This document shows, in pieces, positions 54,392-63,136 of a stretch of 64,000 nt of DNA. Positions within the stretch are counted from its first letter, which is position 1. Each line of letters starts with the position of its first letter. Both the position numbers and the translations under genes were made by a program. A model generated the notes under the pieces. That model did no database searches and was not told where the DNA came from. It was given only the letters and a program-made list of their open reading frames with translations. The stretch is from an uncultured Pelagibacteraceae bacterium (GTDB lineage: Bacteria > Pseudomonadota > Alphaproteobacteria > Pelagibacterales > AG-422-B15), in the NCBI GenBank assembly GCA_902613805.1, contig CACMIV010000001.1:1-64000 (forward strand), written 5' to 3'.

Positions 54392-55195
54392 ATGTTAAAT
54401 AAAAAAAAGATAACTAAATCATGGTTCAAGGGATTGCAGGATCTAATCTGTGAGACTGTACTTGAACTCGAAAAAAAAAATGGATCAAAAGCAGTGTTCA
54501 AAACTAATAAATGGAAAAAAGGTGAATATAGAATAATTAAGGGAAATGTAATCGAAAAAGGCGGTATAGCATTTTCAAATGTAATAGGTACCTTTCCAAA
54601 AGAATTTGCAAAACAAATTCCAGGAACTGAAAAGAATAAAAAATTTTGGTCCACAGGAGTATCTGTAGTACTTCACCCAGCAAATCCAAAGGTTCCTGCA
54701 TTACATTTCAATACTCGGCACATAATAACGGGTAAAAATTGGTTTGGTGGCGGTATTGACGCCACTCCATGTTTTAAAGACGCTAAATTAAAGAAACAAT
54801 TTCATAATAAATTAAAAACAATGTGTGAAAATCATAATAAATCTTATTACAAAAATTATAAAAAATGGTGTGATGAATATTTCTATTTACCCCACAGAAA
54901 AGAAATAAGAGGAATTGGCGGAATATTTTTTGACTATAAAATGGATGATTGGAAAAAAGATTTTGATTTTGTTAAGGACGTTGGCTTAACTTTTAATGAT
55001 ATTGTAAGAGACATAATAAGCCAAAAAATGAATGAAAAGTTCACAAAAAAAGATAAAGAAATTCAGTTATTGAAACGTGGGAGGTACGTGGAATATAATC
55101 TTTTATACGATCGAGGAACAAAATTTGGCTTAAACACCGGTGGTAATATTGATGCAATTTTAATGTCAATGCCTCCTAATGCTAAATGGAAATAA
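54392..55195 (+). CDS. hemF: Oxygen-dependent coproporphyrinogen III oxidase
   Basis: Aerobic heme-synthesis enzyme converting coproporphyrinogen III to protoporphyrinogen IX. The 267-residue product has [59 protein letters not shown], and the C-terminal [24 protein letters not shown]-like region [16 protein letters not shown]. Slightly short at the N-terminus relative to mitochondrial forms but complete. Its product supplies heme for cytochromes such as the divergently encoded petABC. Confidence 0.97.
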   Translation: MLNKKKITKSWFKGLQDLICETVLELEKKNGSKAVFKTNKWKKGEYRIIKGNVIEKGGIAFSNVIGTFPKEFAKQIPGTEKNKKFWSTGVSVVLHPANPKVPALHFNTRHIITGKNWFGGGIDATPCFKDAKLKKQFHNKLKTMCENHNKSYYKNYKKWCDEYFYLPHRKEIRGIGGIFFDYKMDDWKKDFDFVKDVGLTFNDIVRDIISQKMNEKFTKKDKEIQLLKRGRYVEYNLLYDRGTKFGLNTGGNIDAILMSMPPNAKWK

Positions 55196-55197
55196 AA

Positions 55198-55677
55198 ATG
55201 GAAACTGAACCAATTACATCAAATGGCGCAAAAAAACTTCAAGATGAATTAAGCGATTTGATAAATAATAAAAGGCAAAAAGTAATTCAAGCCATTGCGG
55301 AGGCGAGAGAGCACGGAGATTTAAAGGAAAACGCAGAGTACCATGCGGCAAAAGAGGAACAAGGTCACATTGAGGGTCGTATTCAGGAAATTCAATTACT
55401 ATTAGCTAATGCAGAAATCATTGATATTTCAAATATTCCTAAAAATCAAAAAACTGTAGTCTTTGGTGCAACTGTTGAAGTTGAAGACATTGATAATGAT
55501 ACAAAGACAAAGTTTCAAATTGTTGGTGATGATGAAGCAGATATTGAATCGGGTCTGCTGTCTTACAGATCACCTGTTGCTAAAGCATTAATTGGAAAAG
55601 AAAAAGGCGATTTCGTATCAGTTTCAACCCCAAAAGGAGAGAAAAACTACGAGATTAAGAAAATTTTATATAAATAA
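55198..55677 (+). CDS. greA: Transcription elongation factor GreA
   Basis: Rescues backtracked RNA polymerase by stimulating transcript cleavage. N-terminal coiled coil (about 10-75) with the tip acidic residues in [21 protein letters not shown], and a C-terminal FKBP-like domain with [11 protein letters not shown] and [17 protein letters not shown] chose the ATG at 55198, 2 bases after the hemF stop, giving the normal 159 residues; an in-frame ATG at 55186 overlapping hemF would add four. Confidence 0.96.
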   Translation: METEPITSNGAKKLQDELSDLINNKRQKVIQAIAEAREHGDLKENAEYHAAKEEQGHIEGRIQEIQLLLANAEIIDISNIPKNQKTVVFGATVEVEDIDNDTKTKFQIVGDDEADIESGLLSYRSPVAKALIGKEKGDFVSVSTPKGEKNYEIKKILYK

Positions 55678-55683
55678 AAAAAA

Positions 55684-56916
55684 TTATTTTTTTGATTGAA
55701 CGATTGCTTTAAGCCTCTCAATTAATGAAAACTTATCGTCAATAAAATCATTTTCAGCCCACCAGTCTTCAACCTCTTTTAAGATGTCTCCAACCATTGG
55801 GCCTTGAGATATTCCCATGTTTATTACATCTTTGGCTGTTAGAGCAAAAGATGGCTTCTTCCAGCTTTGAGCAACTTCATATAGAGATCTCCAATTTACT
55901 TCATTTTTATTATTTGTATCCTTAGCCCAATTGACAAGTATTTGTTTTTGAAAACCGTCACGACCTAATAGATAAAGTAAATATCTGACTTCTTTCATTG
56001 ACATGTAAGAAACGATTTTTTTATTCAGTGTGCTTAATTTCAATAAGTCAGTAGAGTCTGATTTTGATAAAGGTAATTTTTTTATGATAGTATTCGCTTT
56101 ATCCAATGAGTTTTCAATTAGAGTGCTTAATCTCAATATTGGATCAATTGAAAGGGATATTCTACTTTCTATTTCAATTAAATTTACAAATGCATCATTT
56201 ATGCTAGTGCCATCAAAATAAACATCAAGCAAACCTATTTCACTCATTGCAGAAATTGCATTATTTGGAGCATTTAGACTTAGAATTGACTTTAATTCAT
56301 TCCATTGCCTTTCCTTAGAAACAACTGATAACTTATCAAGATTTGCTTTTATTGTTTTCATCACCTCTGCGTCAGGAAATATATCGCCAAATAATGCTAA
56401 AAAACGAAAATACCTTAGTATTCTAAGGTAATCTTCTTTTATTCTTTCATCTGGATTTCCAATGAAACGAACGACTCTGTTTTCTAAATCTGTTTTACCA
56501 TCTTTAGGGTCTATTAAATTTCCACTTTTATCTAAATACATTGCATTTATGGTAAAATCTCTCCTTAGAGCATCTTCCTCTAAACTATTTGAGAATGAGA
56601 CTTGAGCATGTCTTCCATCAGTAAAAATATCGTTTCTAAAAGTTGTAATTTCAAACTTTCTTTCATTAATTATTGCTGTAACCGTTCCATGATCTATTCC
56701 TACATCAATAAATTTAATATTTTCTTTATTGAGTATTTCTGTAATAGTCTTTGGCTTCAAAGAAGTAGCAAAATCAATATCTGTGATTTCCCTATTTAAA
56801 AGTGCGTCTCTGATAGAGCCCCCAACAACATAAATACTATTTTTTTGATATGTTTCAAAAAGATCAAAAACTTGCGCAACACCGTTTTGTTCTAGGATTG
56901 ATGAAAATCTACTCAT
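55684..56916 (-). CDS. CCA-adding tRNA nucleotidyltransferase/poly(A) polymerase family
   Basis: Class II nucleotidyltransferase of 410 residues. The head has YVVGGSIRDALLNREITDIDFAT (31-53), with the GG and DxD catalytic motif, then FRNDIFTDGRHAQVSFSNSLEEDALRRDFTINAMYLD and ILRYFRFLALFG for RNA and ribose binding. The C-terminal half is helical and divergent. Most likely repairs or adds tRNA CCA ends; poly(A) polymerase is the alternative. Final gene of the DUF1285-NUDIX-CCA run, 17 bases after the NUDIX stop. Confidence 0.92.
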   Translation of the reverse strand: MSRFSSILEQNGVAQVFDLFETYQKNSIYVVGGSIRDALLNREITDIDFATSLKPKTITEILNKENIKFIDVGIDHGTVTAIINERKFEITTFRNDIFTDGRHAQVSFSNSLEEDALRRDFTINAMYLDKSGNLIDPKDGKTDLENRVVRFIGNPDERIKEDYLRILRYFRFLALFGDIFPDAEVMKTIKANLDKLSVVSKERQWNELKSILSLNAPNNAISAMSEIGLLDVYFDGTSINDAFVNLIEIESRISLSIDPILRLSTLIENSLDKANTIIKKLPLSKSDSTDLLKLSTLNKKIVSYMSMKEVRYLLYLLGRDGFQKQILVNWAKDTNNKNEVNWRSLYEVAQSWKKPSFALTAKDVINMGISQGPMVGDILKEVEDWWAENDFIDDKFSLIERLKAIVQSKK

Positions 56917-56933
56917 AAGACAGATTATTTATA

Positions 56934-57572
56934 TTATTTTAGAATTTGATAAAGATTAATCAACATTCCAGCAGTTGCTCCCCAGATATTGTAATCTTTA
57001 TAAGGTAAAACGTAATAGTCATATTCATATTTTTTATTGTTTACCTCATATGTGGCACTTTCTTTCTTATGATTGTTTGAGTCCATTAAGAATTCTAAGG
57101 GGAGAAAAAATATTTCATCCACTTCATTTTGATTTGCCTTTAGATAGGAGTAATCAGATACTATAGATACAATTGGCATGATCCTAAATCCTGTGCCAGT
57201 TATATATACATCAAGATTTCCTAACACATTTACATCATCAGACCTTAAACCAACTTCTTCGTTAGCTTCTCGTAAAGCAGTTTCTATTGGAGACGTATCA
57301 TTTTTTTCAATTTTACCTCCAGGAAAACTAATTTGTCCTGCATGATCTTTTAAATTATCCAGTCTTTTAGTTAATAATATTTTTACTTCATTATTTGAAT
57401 AACATATGGGTACAAGTACAGCTGATGGATTTAGTTTAGCTTTATCTTTTTCAGCTTCTGCAAGAGGGTGATGATGTCTTGTTAAAAAATCATTTGTAAG
57501 TATTTCAAAATACTCATGAGATATCTTCTCTGGACCATCAAATAAATCCCTCAATTTATCTAAGGGCATCAT
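56934..57572 (-). CDS. NUDIX CoA pyrophosphatase-like hydrolase
   Basis: Nucleoside-diphosphate-linked hydrolase of 212 residues. The Nudix box spans about 86-108: GGKIEKNDTSPIETALREANEEVGL with R101, E102, E105 and E106 metal-binding residues, preceded by DHAGQISFPGGK, the UPF0035 signature typical of CoA pyrophosphatases such as NudL. Most likely splits CoA into phosphopantetheine and 3',5'-ADP. Start codon overlaps the DUF1285 stop by 4 bases (ATGA). Confidence 0.9.
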   Translation of the reverse strand: MMPLDKLRDLFDGPEKISHEYFEILTNDFLTRHHHPLAEAEKDKAKLNPSAVLVPICYSNNEVKILLTKRLDNLKDHAGQISFPGGKIEKNDTSPIETALREANEEVGLRSDDVNVLGNLDVYITGTGFRIMPIVSIVSDYSYLKANQNEVDEIFFLPLEFLMDSNNHKKESATYEVNNKKYEYDYYVLPYKDYNIWGATAGMLINLYQILK

Positions 57573-58150
57573 TCTTTTTCAACTTCATGAATGTTGAAAC
57601 ATTCACCCATACTTTCTATAACTAAGCATTTTTTATCATCAACTATCTTCTCCTCTGCAAGATCCACTAATTCATAAAAAACTGATCTGGATAAAAGTGC
57701 ATGGAGATTTTTTCTGATCAGGATATAAGGTGACGGTTCTGAATTTTCTCCAATTTTAATTGTTAATGGATTCTCTTTAGAGAGAAGAATTTCTTCATTG
57801 AGATTTGTTTTAAATAGATAACCAGTTTTACTACTTATCTCAACTTTATTAAGGGACACAGCAACAAATGGTGCATCTTCAACCTGAATTCTAACTTTCT
57901 CAACGGGTGTAACTAAGTAGTAGCATGCATCTTCATCTAATCTTAATATGCTTGAGAAAAGTTTAACCATCGCAGGTCTTTTTATTTCAGAGCCCATGTA
58001 AAACCATTTTCCATTTCTTAAAATCTTCATGTCAATATCACCACAAAATGGAGGGTTCCATTTTTCTACAGGCGGCAGTGATTGCTTATTTTTTTTGCTG
58101 AAACTATAAATTGTTTCTAGTCCTTTTAAATTTACTGGATTATCGTTCAT
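57569..58150 (-). CDS. DUF1285 family protein
   Basis: Conserved protein of unknown function, 193 residues. It begins with a PPVEKWNPPFCGDIDMKILRNGKWFYMGSEIKRPAMVKLFSSILRLDEDACYYLVTPVEKVRI segment diagnostic of DUF1285, a fold of small barrel-like units. No catalytic motif is evident. The order DUF1285-NUDIX hydrolase-CCA transferase is conserved in Alphaproteobacteria as far as I know, which links it loosely to nucleotide or tRNA metabolism. First gene of that three-gene run. Confidence 0.9.
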   Translation of the reverse strand: MNDNPVNLKGLETIYSFSKKNKQSLPPVEKWNPPFCGDIDMKILRNGKWFYMGSEIKRPAMVKLFSSILRLDEDACYYLVTPVEKVRIQVEDAPFVAVSLNKVEISSKTGYLFKTNLNEEILLSKENPLTIKIGENSEPSPYILIRKNLHALLSRSVFYELVDLAEEKIVDDKKCLVIESMGECFNIHEVEKE

Positions 58151-58266
58151 GCTTCACTTGAATTTATAATTAATGGATTTATCAATATTTTTCATTATAA
58201 AACTTCAATAATCTTTTTAATTAGATAATATTCTCAAGATATAATTAATAATTTTGGAGGTATACT

Positions 58267-58722
58267 ATGCAAAGTGTGGATGTAAAGGATTTAGAAAATT
58301 ATAATGGTAAAGATATGGGGCATTCAGATTGGATGTCAATTGATCAAAATAGAATAAATTTATTCGCCGATGCAACTGATGATCATCAGTGGATTCATGT
58401 TAATGAAGAAAAAGCCCAAAAAGAACTTCCTACTAAAAGCACAATTGCACATGGTTTCTTAAGCCTTTCTCTATCAGTACCGTTGGCTGGTAAAATCTGG
58501 ACAATTACAGGGGCCAAAATGATGATTAATTATGGCTTAAACAAAGTAAGATTTATTAATATGGTCCCAGTTAATTCCCGTGTGAGAATGGGAATAAAAA
58601 TTAAAGAGGTAAATAAATTGGATAACGGCGGAACGCAGGTAATCAGTGAGGCTACTCTCGAAATTGAAGGACAAGACAAACCAGCGTATGTTGCAGAACA
58701 AATCATGGTAGCATTTCCTTAA
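58267..58722 (+). CDS. MaoC-like (R)-enoyl-CoA hydratase
   Basis: Hotdog-fold hydratase of 151 residues. The catalytic Asp/His pair of the MaoC motif is visible in FADATDDHQWIHVNEEKA (D39 and H44), followed by STIAHGFLSLSLSVPL. Such proteins hydrate trans-2-enoyl-CoA, often in polyhydroxyalkanoate or fatty-acid oxidation pathways. GGAGG lies 6 bases before the ATG. Cotranscribed with the exonuclease-family gene 2 bases downstream and probably crcB. Confidence 0.9.
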   Translation: MQSVDVKDLENYNGKDMGHSDWMSIDQNRINLFADATDDHQWIHVNEEKAQKELPTKSTIAHGFLSLSLSVPLAGKIWTITGAKMMINYGLNKVRFINMVPVNSRVRMGIKIKEVNKLDNGGTQVISEATLEIEGQDKPAYVAEQIMVAFP

Positions 58723-58724
58723 AA

Positions 58725-59567
58725 ATGAGTGATAAATCATTTCCTGATCCAGATGCAAGTTCAATTGATTTAAACACTGAGATAATTAAGCTTTTAACCT
58801 GGAACGTATGGTGGAAATTTGAAAACTATAAAGAACGAGAAAATCTAATCATTTCTGAAATCAATAATTCTTGTCCAGATATTTTGTGTCTACAAGAAGT
58901 GTGGGAAGAAACTGATGAAAGTCAGGCTAAAATAATCGCAGATCAACTTGGGTATAACTATATCTTTGAAAAATCATTTGAATTTGATGGTGTTGCGTTT
59001 GGAAATGCAATCATTACTAAATTCCCAATCAATTCTCATCATACTGTAATGTTTGAAACTGAAGCAGAGAAAGATGAAAAAAGATTTTTGCTTCATCTCT
59101 CATTAAAATATAAAAGTGAGACGATTAACGTTATTTGCACTCACCTTAATTATAAATATGAACATCAGCAAGTAAGAGAAGATCAAGTAAAGCAAATAAT
59201 AGAATACATTAGTAAATTAGAACAATCAAAATTCCCTATAATTTTGTGTGGCGATTTCAATGCGGATCCAGAAAGTGATGAAATTAGAATGATTACTGGT
59301 TTAACTAAGCCCGTGAACGATATCGTTTTAAGAGATGTATGGAAATTAACAAATAGAAACGATCCTGGTTACACTTGGTCAAACAGCAATGATTGGGCAA
59401 AAAAAACTTTAGAATATAATCGACGAATTGATTACATATTTTTGGGTAAACCTGGACCTAATGGTCTGGGTCATCCAATTGAATGTAACCTTGTCGGCAC
59501 AAAAAAAAATAAATTTTTTCCAAGTGATCACTTTGGATTAATGGCTCATTTGGTGGGTATGAACTGA
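58725..59567 (+). CDS. Endonuclease/exonuclease/phosphatase-family protein
   Basis: DNase I-like metallohydrolase of 280 residues. Motifs in order: LLTWNVWWKF with the catalytic Asn, CPDILCLQEVWEE with the metal-binding Glu, ICTHLNYKYEHQQVREDQV, CGDFNADPESDE, RRIDYIFL and FPSDHFGLMAHL with the terminal Asp-His. All active-site residues are present. No signal peptide, so cytosolic. Substrate (phosphodiester lipid, DNA, inositol phosphate) is not predictable. crcB starts within its stop codon. Confidence 0.88.
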   Translation: MSDKSFPDPDASSIDLNTEIIKLLTWNVWWKFENYKERENLIISEINNSCPDILCLQEVWEETDESQAKIIADQLGYNYIFEKSFEFDGVAFGNAIITKFPINSHHTVMFETEAEKDEKRFLLHLSLKYKSETINVICTHLNYKYEHQQVREDQVKQIIEYISKLEQSKFPIILCGDFNADPESDEIRMITGLTKPVNDIVLRDVWKLTNRNDPGYTWSNSNDWAKKTLEYNRRIDYIFLGKPGPNGLGHPIECNLVGTKKNKFFPSDHFGLMAHLVGMN

Positions 59568-59941
59568 TGAGTATTTTGTTATCCATTTTTTTAGGTGGAG
59601 GCTTAGGAGCTTTATTGCGTTTTCTTATCAGTGAACAGACTAATCGATTATTTTTAAGTTCATTTCCGTTTGGAACAATAGTCGTCAATGTTCTAGGGGC
59701 ATTTTTAATGGGATTTGTCGTCAGTTATTTTGCAGACAAAGTTAATGTTTCTCAAAATATAAAAATGTTTTTAACAATTGGTTTTTTAGGAGGTTTCACG
59801 ACCTTTTCAACTTTTAATTTAGATTTTTATCAATTATTCAGCAACGGAGAAATTTTAGCTTCACTGTTATATCTGTTTGCAACATTTACATTAACGGTTA
59901 TAGCTTTTTATCTTGGGCTAAGTTTATTCAAATTTCTTTAA
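59567..59941 (+). CDS. crcB: Fluoride channel CrcB/Fluc
   Basis: Small dual-topology fluoride channel of 124 residues with four membrane helices. Features: FLGGGLGALLRFLISEQ near the start, PFGTIVVNVLGAFLMGFVV with the pore Asn, and GFLGGFTTFSTFNLD, the conserved phenylalanine-rich filter segment. It expels fluoride that leaks in as HF. No fluoride riboswitch was seen upstream; expression appears coupled to the preceding gene by a one-base overlap (TGATG). Confidence 0.95.
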   Translation: MSILLSIFLGGGLGALLRFLISEQTNRLFLSSFPFGTIVVNVLGAFLMGFVVSYFADKVNVSQNIKMFLTIGFLGGFTTFSTFNLDFYQLFSNGEILASLLYLFATFTLTVIAFYLGLSLFKFL

Positions 59942-59942
59942 A

Positions 59943-60494
59943 TTATTTATTGCGTCTTTTTAACATAAATTCTGCAAGGCCATCGTAACCTTTCTCAATC
60001 ATCATTTTCGCTGACGCAACATTCTGAACTTGATCAAGAGGCTTTATTTGGTGGGCAACAACCACGGTATTCATAAATTGTGCAGCAGAACAAATAGAGA
60101 TAATTTCAGATATAACTTTTTCATCAAAACCATTATCTAAAATAGCAGTTACATCTTCTTCAGTGATTGAGTGAATATCTTCATTTACTTTGTGGGATAA
60201 TTTTAGAATTGGCTTATACTTATCCTCTATTTGTGATTGTTCAATATCGTTTATAAAATCTAGATCATTCTTGTCTCTCAAAATTTTCTTTGATATTTCA
60301 GCATGAATATTCTTGCAGTACCCACAACCATTTAATCCTGAGACATAGGCAAAAATCATCTCTTTAATATGTGTTGGTAAAAGTGTTTCTTGTCTCATTA
60401 AAGACTCTAAATATGCTACAAAATGGTTCTGATAGCCCCAATTATCTAAAAAGACATCGTATACTGATTTATACTTACTTAAAAAATTACTCAT
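59943..60494 (-). CDS. Carboxymuconolactone decarboxylase/AhpD-family protein
   Basis: Helical CMD-domain protein of 183 residues. The redox-type motif SGLNGCGYCKNIHAE gives C57, C60 and H64, the AhpD-like CxxC...H arrangement, so a peroxidase-linked or thiol-redox role is more likely than ring decarboxylation. A typical second helix region ICSAAQFMNTVVVAHQI follows. Similar proteins are common and often annotated as peroxidase-related. Convergent with crcB across one base. Confidence 0.85.
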   Translation of the reverse strand: MSNFLSKYKSVYDVFLDNWGYQNHFVAYLESLMRQETLLPTHIKEMIFAYVSGLNGCGYCKNIHAEISKKILRDKNDLDFINDIEQSQIEDKYKPILKLSHKVNEDIHSITEEDVTAILDNGFDEKVISEIISICSAAQFMNTVVVAHQIKPLDQVQNVASAKMMIEKGYDGLAEFMLKRRNK

Positions 60495-60509
60495 ATTTTT
60501 AACCCTAAT

Positions 60510-60584
60510 TGGCTGGGGCGGGAGGATTCGAACCTCCGAATGCCGCTACCAAAAAGCGGTGCCTTACCGCTTGGCCACGCCCCA
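60510..60584 (-). tRNA. tRNA-Gln (UUG)
   Basis: A 75-base tRNA with encoded CCA. Acceptor TGGGGCG pairs with CGCCCCA, discriminator G73; D arm GCCAAGCGGTAAGGC; anticodon stem CCGCT/AGCGG around the loop TTTTGGT, giving anticodon UUG; T arm GGAGGTTCGAATCCTCC. The U1-A72 acceptor pair is typical of bacterial tRNA-Gln. It lies between ispE and the CMD gene. Confidence 0.97.
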
Positions 60585-60627
60585 ATACTATATAATTATT
60601 TAATTTAAGAAAAAGATTTTGCAATCT

Positions 60628-61461
60628 TTATATTAACCTCGTTAAATATGTCCACCAATTAGGGTGTTCTTCAGATATCCTCTGAATTGCTTCCTCTGCC
60701 TTTTGTTTATCTTCATAAACAGCAAAATATGCAGAGCCACTTCCGGTCATTCTTTCATATTTACAATTTATATCATTATCTAAATATTCTCTTACTTTTG
60801 TCATTTCTTGATTAGCAACAAGTGCCGTTTTTTCCAATTCATTTGACGTACCTTTTAAAATTCCATCTAAGTTAATATCATTATTGTACGAGAATTTTTC
60901 CCCACTTAAATTAGAATGTTTATTAAAAATTTCCTTAGTGCTATTTTGAATATTTGGAAATACAATCAGAAAATGCTTATCTGAATTGATTTTTAACCTT
61001 CGGTCAACATTTCCTTTTCCAGAAATCAGTGCAGATCCCTCACCAATAAAAAATTCAATGTCTGATCCAAGATCTCTTGCAATTTCAGTTGAAATTAAAT
61101 TATCTAACAAATCAGATCTTATTAAATATTTAATTATTTCTGCGACATTTGACGAACCGCCACCTAAACCCGATCCCACTGGTATATTTTTTACAACATG
61201 AATAGCAAATGATTTATGCTTTAAATAGTTTTTATCAATTAAATAATTAAATAATTTAGTAACATTATCATCGGATCCTACTTGGTCTCCGTAAGGGCCA
61301 TTATATGAGATACTAAATGAACTATCATCTTTTATTCTAATCTCATCATAAAGATCAATCCTTGATAACACTGAGTTTAATTCGTGAAAACCAGTATCAA
61401 ATTTGTTTACTACATATAAAAAAAGATTTATTTTTGCGTAGGATTTAATTATATTCAACAA
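60628..61461 (-). CDS. ispE: 4-diphosphocytidyl-2-C-methyl-D-erythritol kinase
   Basis: GHMP-family kinase of the MEP isoprenoid pathway, 277 residues. The substrate-binding start YAKINLFLYVVNKFDTGFHELNSV, the ATP loop PVGSGLGGGSSNVAEI, and the C-terminal MTGSGSAYFAVYE motif are all present. The start is TTG at 61461 (a second TTG follows at once), with no ATG available, so translation may be modest. It follows the TPR gene by 5 bases, a conserved alphaproteobacterial neighbourhood. Confidence 0.96.
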   Translation of the reverse strand: MLNIIKSYAKINLFLYVVNKFDTGFHELNSVLSRIDLYDEIRIKDDSSFSISYNGPYGDQVGSDDNVTKLFNYLIDKNYLKHKSFAIHVVKNIPVGSGLGGGSSNVAEIIKYLIRSDLLDNLISTEIARDLGSDIEFFIGEGSALISGKGNVDRRLKINSDKHFLIVFPNIQNSTKEIFNKHSNLSGEKFSYNNDINLDGILKGTSNELEKTALVANQEMTKVREYLDNDINCKYERMTGSGSAYFAVYEDKQKAEEAIQRISEEHPNWWTYLTRLI

Positions 61462-61466
61462 CGTAC

Positions 61467-63125
61467 TTAGATTCCTTTAAGTAGTTTGATTCTAACTTTA
61501 TCCTTAAATATATTTTCCTGATCCAAATCTATGGCTTTCTGCCAATAAAAACGTGCCTCAAGTTCATTTCCCAGCTTCCAGAGTACATCGCCATAATGAT
61601 CATTTACAGTTGGATCGTATGGCATCATATCTAAAGAAAACTCTAACAAAGACAGGGCTTCATTATACTTACCAACTTTAAAATAATACCAGGCGAGGCT
61701 ATCAACTATGTATGGATCGTTTGGTTTCAATTCCATTGCTTGTTCTATCATGACTTTGGCCTCAGTGATATTTTGATCCATATCGATATAGGAATAACCT
61801 AAATAATTCAGAACATCTGCTTGATCTTCAGATAGTTTCAATGATCTTTTTAAATTCTTTTCAGCTAAGTTCCAGTTTTTTGAACGCTCATGAACAATTC
61901 CAATATTAAAGTAAACTTCCCAAATATTTTCTTTATCAAATTTTTTACCAAGCTTTAATGCATGATCGTAATTATCGATTGCATCAGACCAATTCTTTTC
62001 ATAGCGGTGATAATTTCCAAGTGAAAGGTATGCTTCAAAGCTATCATCAACTTCGACAAATGCATTTAAATTTTGAATTGCTTTATCATTGTTGCCCTCG
62101 TAGCTATATGCATCTGAAATTTGAATTGCAGCAAAATTACCTAGATAATGCTTCTTTGGTATATAACTCAGCACCTCTCTTGCTTTATCATGATTTTCCA
62201 ACTGATTAAGAAAAGAAGCAAATATATACTTGATCTCATGTAAATTAGGAGAAGTATCAATTGCTAGTTGATATAACATGTGTGCGAGTTCTTCATTTAA
62301 ATCCTCAATCAATAGTTGTGAATTAAATAAAACCACTCCTATTCCTTGAAGAGGGTTTTGAATCATCCTATTTTTATTTGAAGTTAAAAATTTATTTTGA
62401 AATTCTTCATCATATGAAGACAAAAACTCATCTGCAAAAGCATTTTTCTTCTCAGTCAAATTATTTCGATGTAGAAAATTATAATATAGACGTAAAACGT
62501 ATAAATCTCTTTGTATTGATAAAGATTGGTCATAAAAAACTTCCGCTAATTCAATCTCATTAGCATAGTCATAAATTAGAGCTTTATGCACAAGTGTTAG
62601 GTGTTGATGTTCGCCTGTGGAAATTAAATCGATTAGCGCCATACTTTTATCTACCGTATCACTGTCGGCCCATACCCAAGCTCTGAGAAGTCTTACAAAC
62701 GTGCTATCAGATAAATTCCCTCTCCAAATACTAGCAAAACTCTGATCAGCAAAACCTGGCTTATAAGAGTTCAGGTAAGAAATCCCATTAACAAGATGAC
62801 CTTGTGGTGATTGATTATTCATACAACATGAATTCACATTTTTATCGCAACCTGCTTTTGCAAGTTTAAAAGAGTAGTTGTTTGCACTAAGTAAATCTCC
62901 ATCCAAGATACTAAGCAACAACAGTCTATCTAAAGCAAGTAAATCGTTTGGATTCGATCTGTGCAGCCTTTGATAATATCTCTTGGTTGTGCTGTAGTCA
63001 TTTGAGTCGCTTGAAATTTTTGCAACCAAGTAGTCACCCACTTGAGGTGGAATAAATTGTGCTGCATGAAGATTAATGCTTGAGATGTTAAATATTAGTA
63101 AAAATATAATTGTTCTTATAAGCAT
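61467..63125 (-). CDS. Secreted tetratricopeptide-repeat protein
   Basis: Product of 552 residues: a signal peptide (MLIRTIIFLLIFNISSINLHA) then helical repeats throughout, with clear TPR units between about 340 and 530 (for example WSDAIDNYDHALKLGKKF and NWNLAEKNLKRSLKLSEDQADVLNYLGYSYID). An in-frame start at 63185 would overlap the ETF-QO gene and lack the signal peptide, so 63125 is preferred. Homologues beside ispE and ETF-QO are common in Alphaproteobacteria. Likely a periplasmic or membrane-associated scaffold; partner unknown. Confidence 0.88.
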   Translation of the reverse strand: MLIRTIIFLLIFNISSINLHAAQFIPPQVGDYLVAKISSDSNDYSTTKRYYQRLHRSNPNDLLALDRLLLLSILDGDLLSANNYSFKLAKAGCDKNVNSCCMNNQSPQGHLVNGISYLNSYKPGFADQSFASIWRGNLSDSTFVRLLRAWVWADSDTVDKSMALIDLISTGEHQHLTLVHKALIYDYANEIELAEVFYDQSLSIQRDLYVLRLYYNFLHRNNLTEKKNAFADEFLSSYDEEFQNKFLTSNKNRMIQNPLQGIGVVLFNSQLLIEDLNEELAHMLYQLAIDTSPNLHEIKYIFASFLNQLENHDKAREVLSYIPKKHYLGNFAAIQISDAYSYEGNNDKAIQNLNAFVEVDDSFEAYLSLGNYHRYEKNWSDAIDNYDHALKLGKKFDKENIWEVYFNIGIVHERSKNWNLAEKNLKRSLKLSEDQADVLNYLGYSYIDMDQNITEAKVMIEQAMELKPNDPYIVDSLAWYYFKVGKYNEALSLLEFSLDMMPYDPTVNDHYGDVLWKLGNELEARFYWQKAIDLDQENIFKDKVRIKLLKGI

Positions 63126-63136
63126 AAACTTATGCT

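Noticed and set aside
59400-59566. Possible fluoride riboswitch before crcB.
   Set aside because: crcB starts inside the stop of the upstream coding gene, leaving no room for a leader aptamer.
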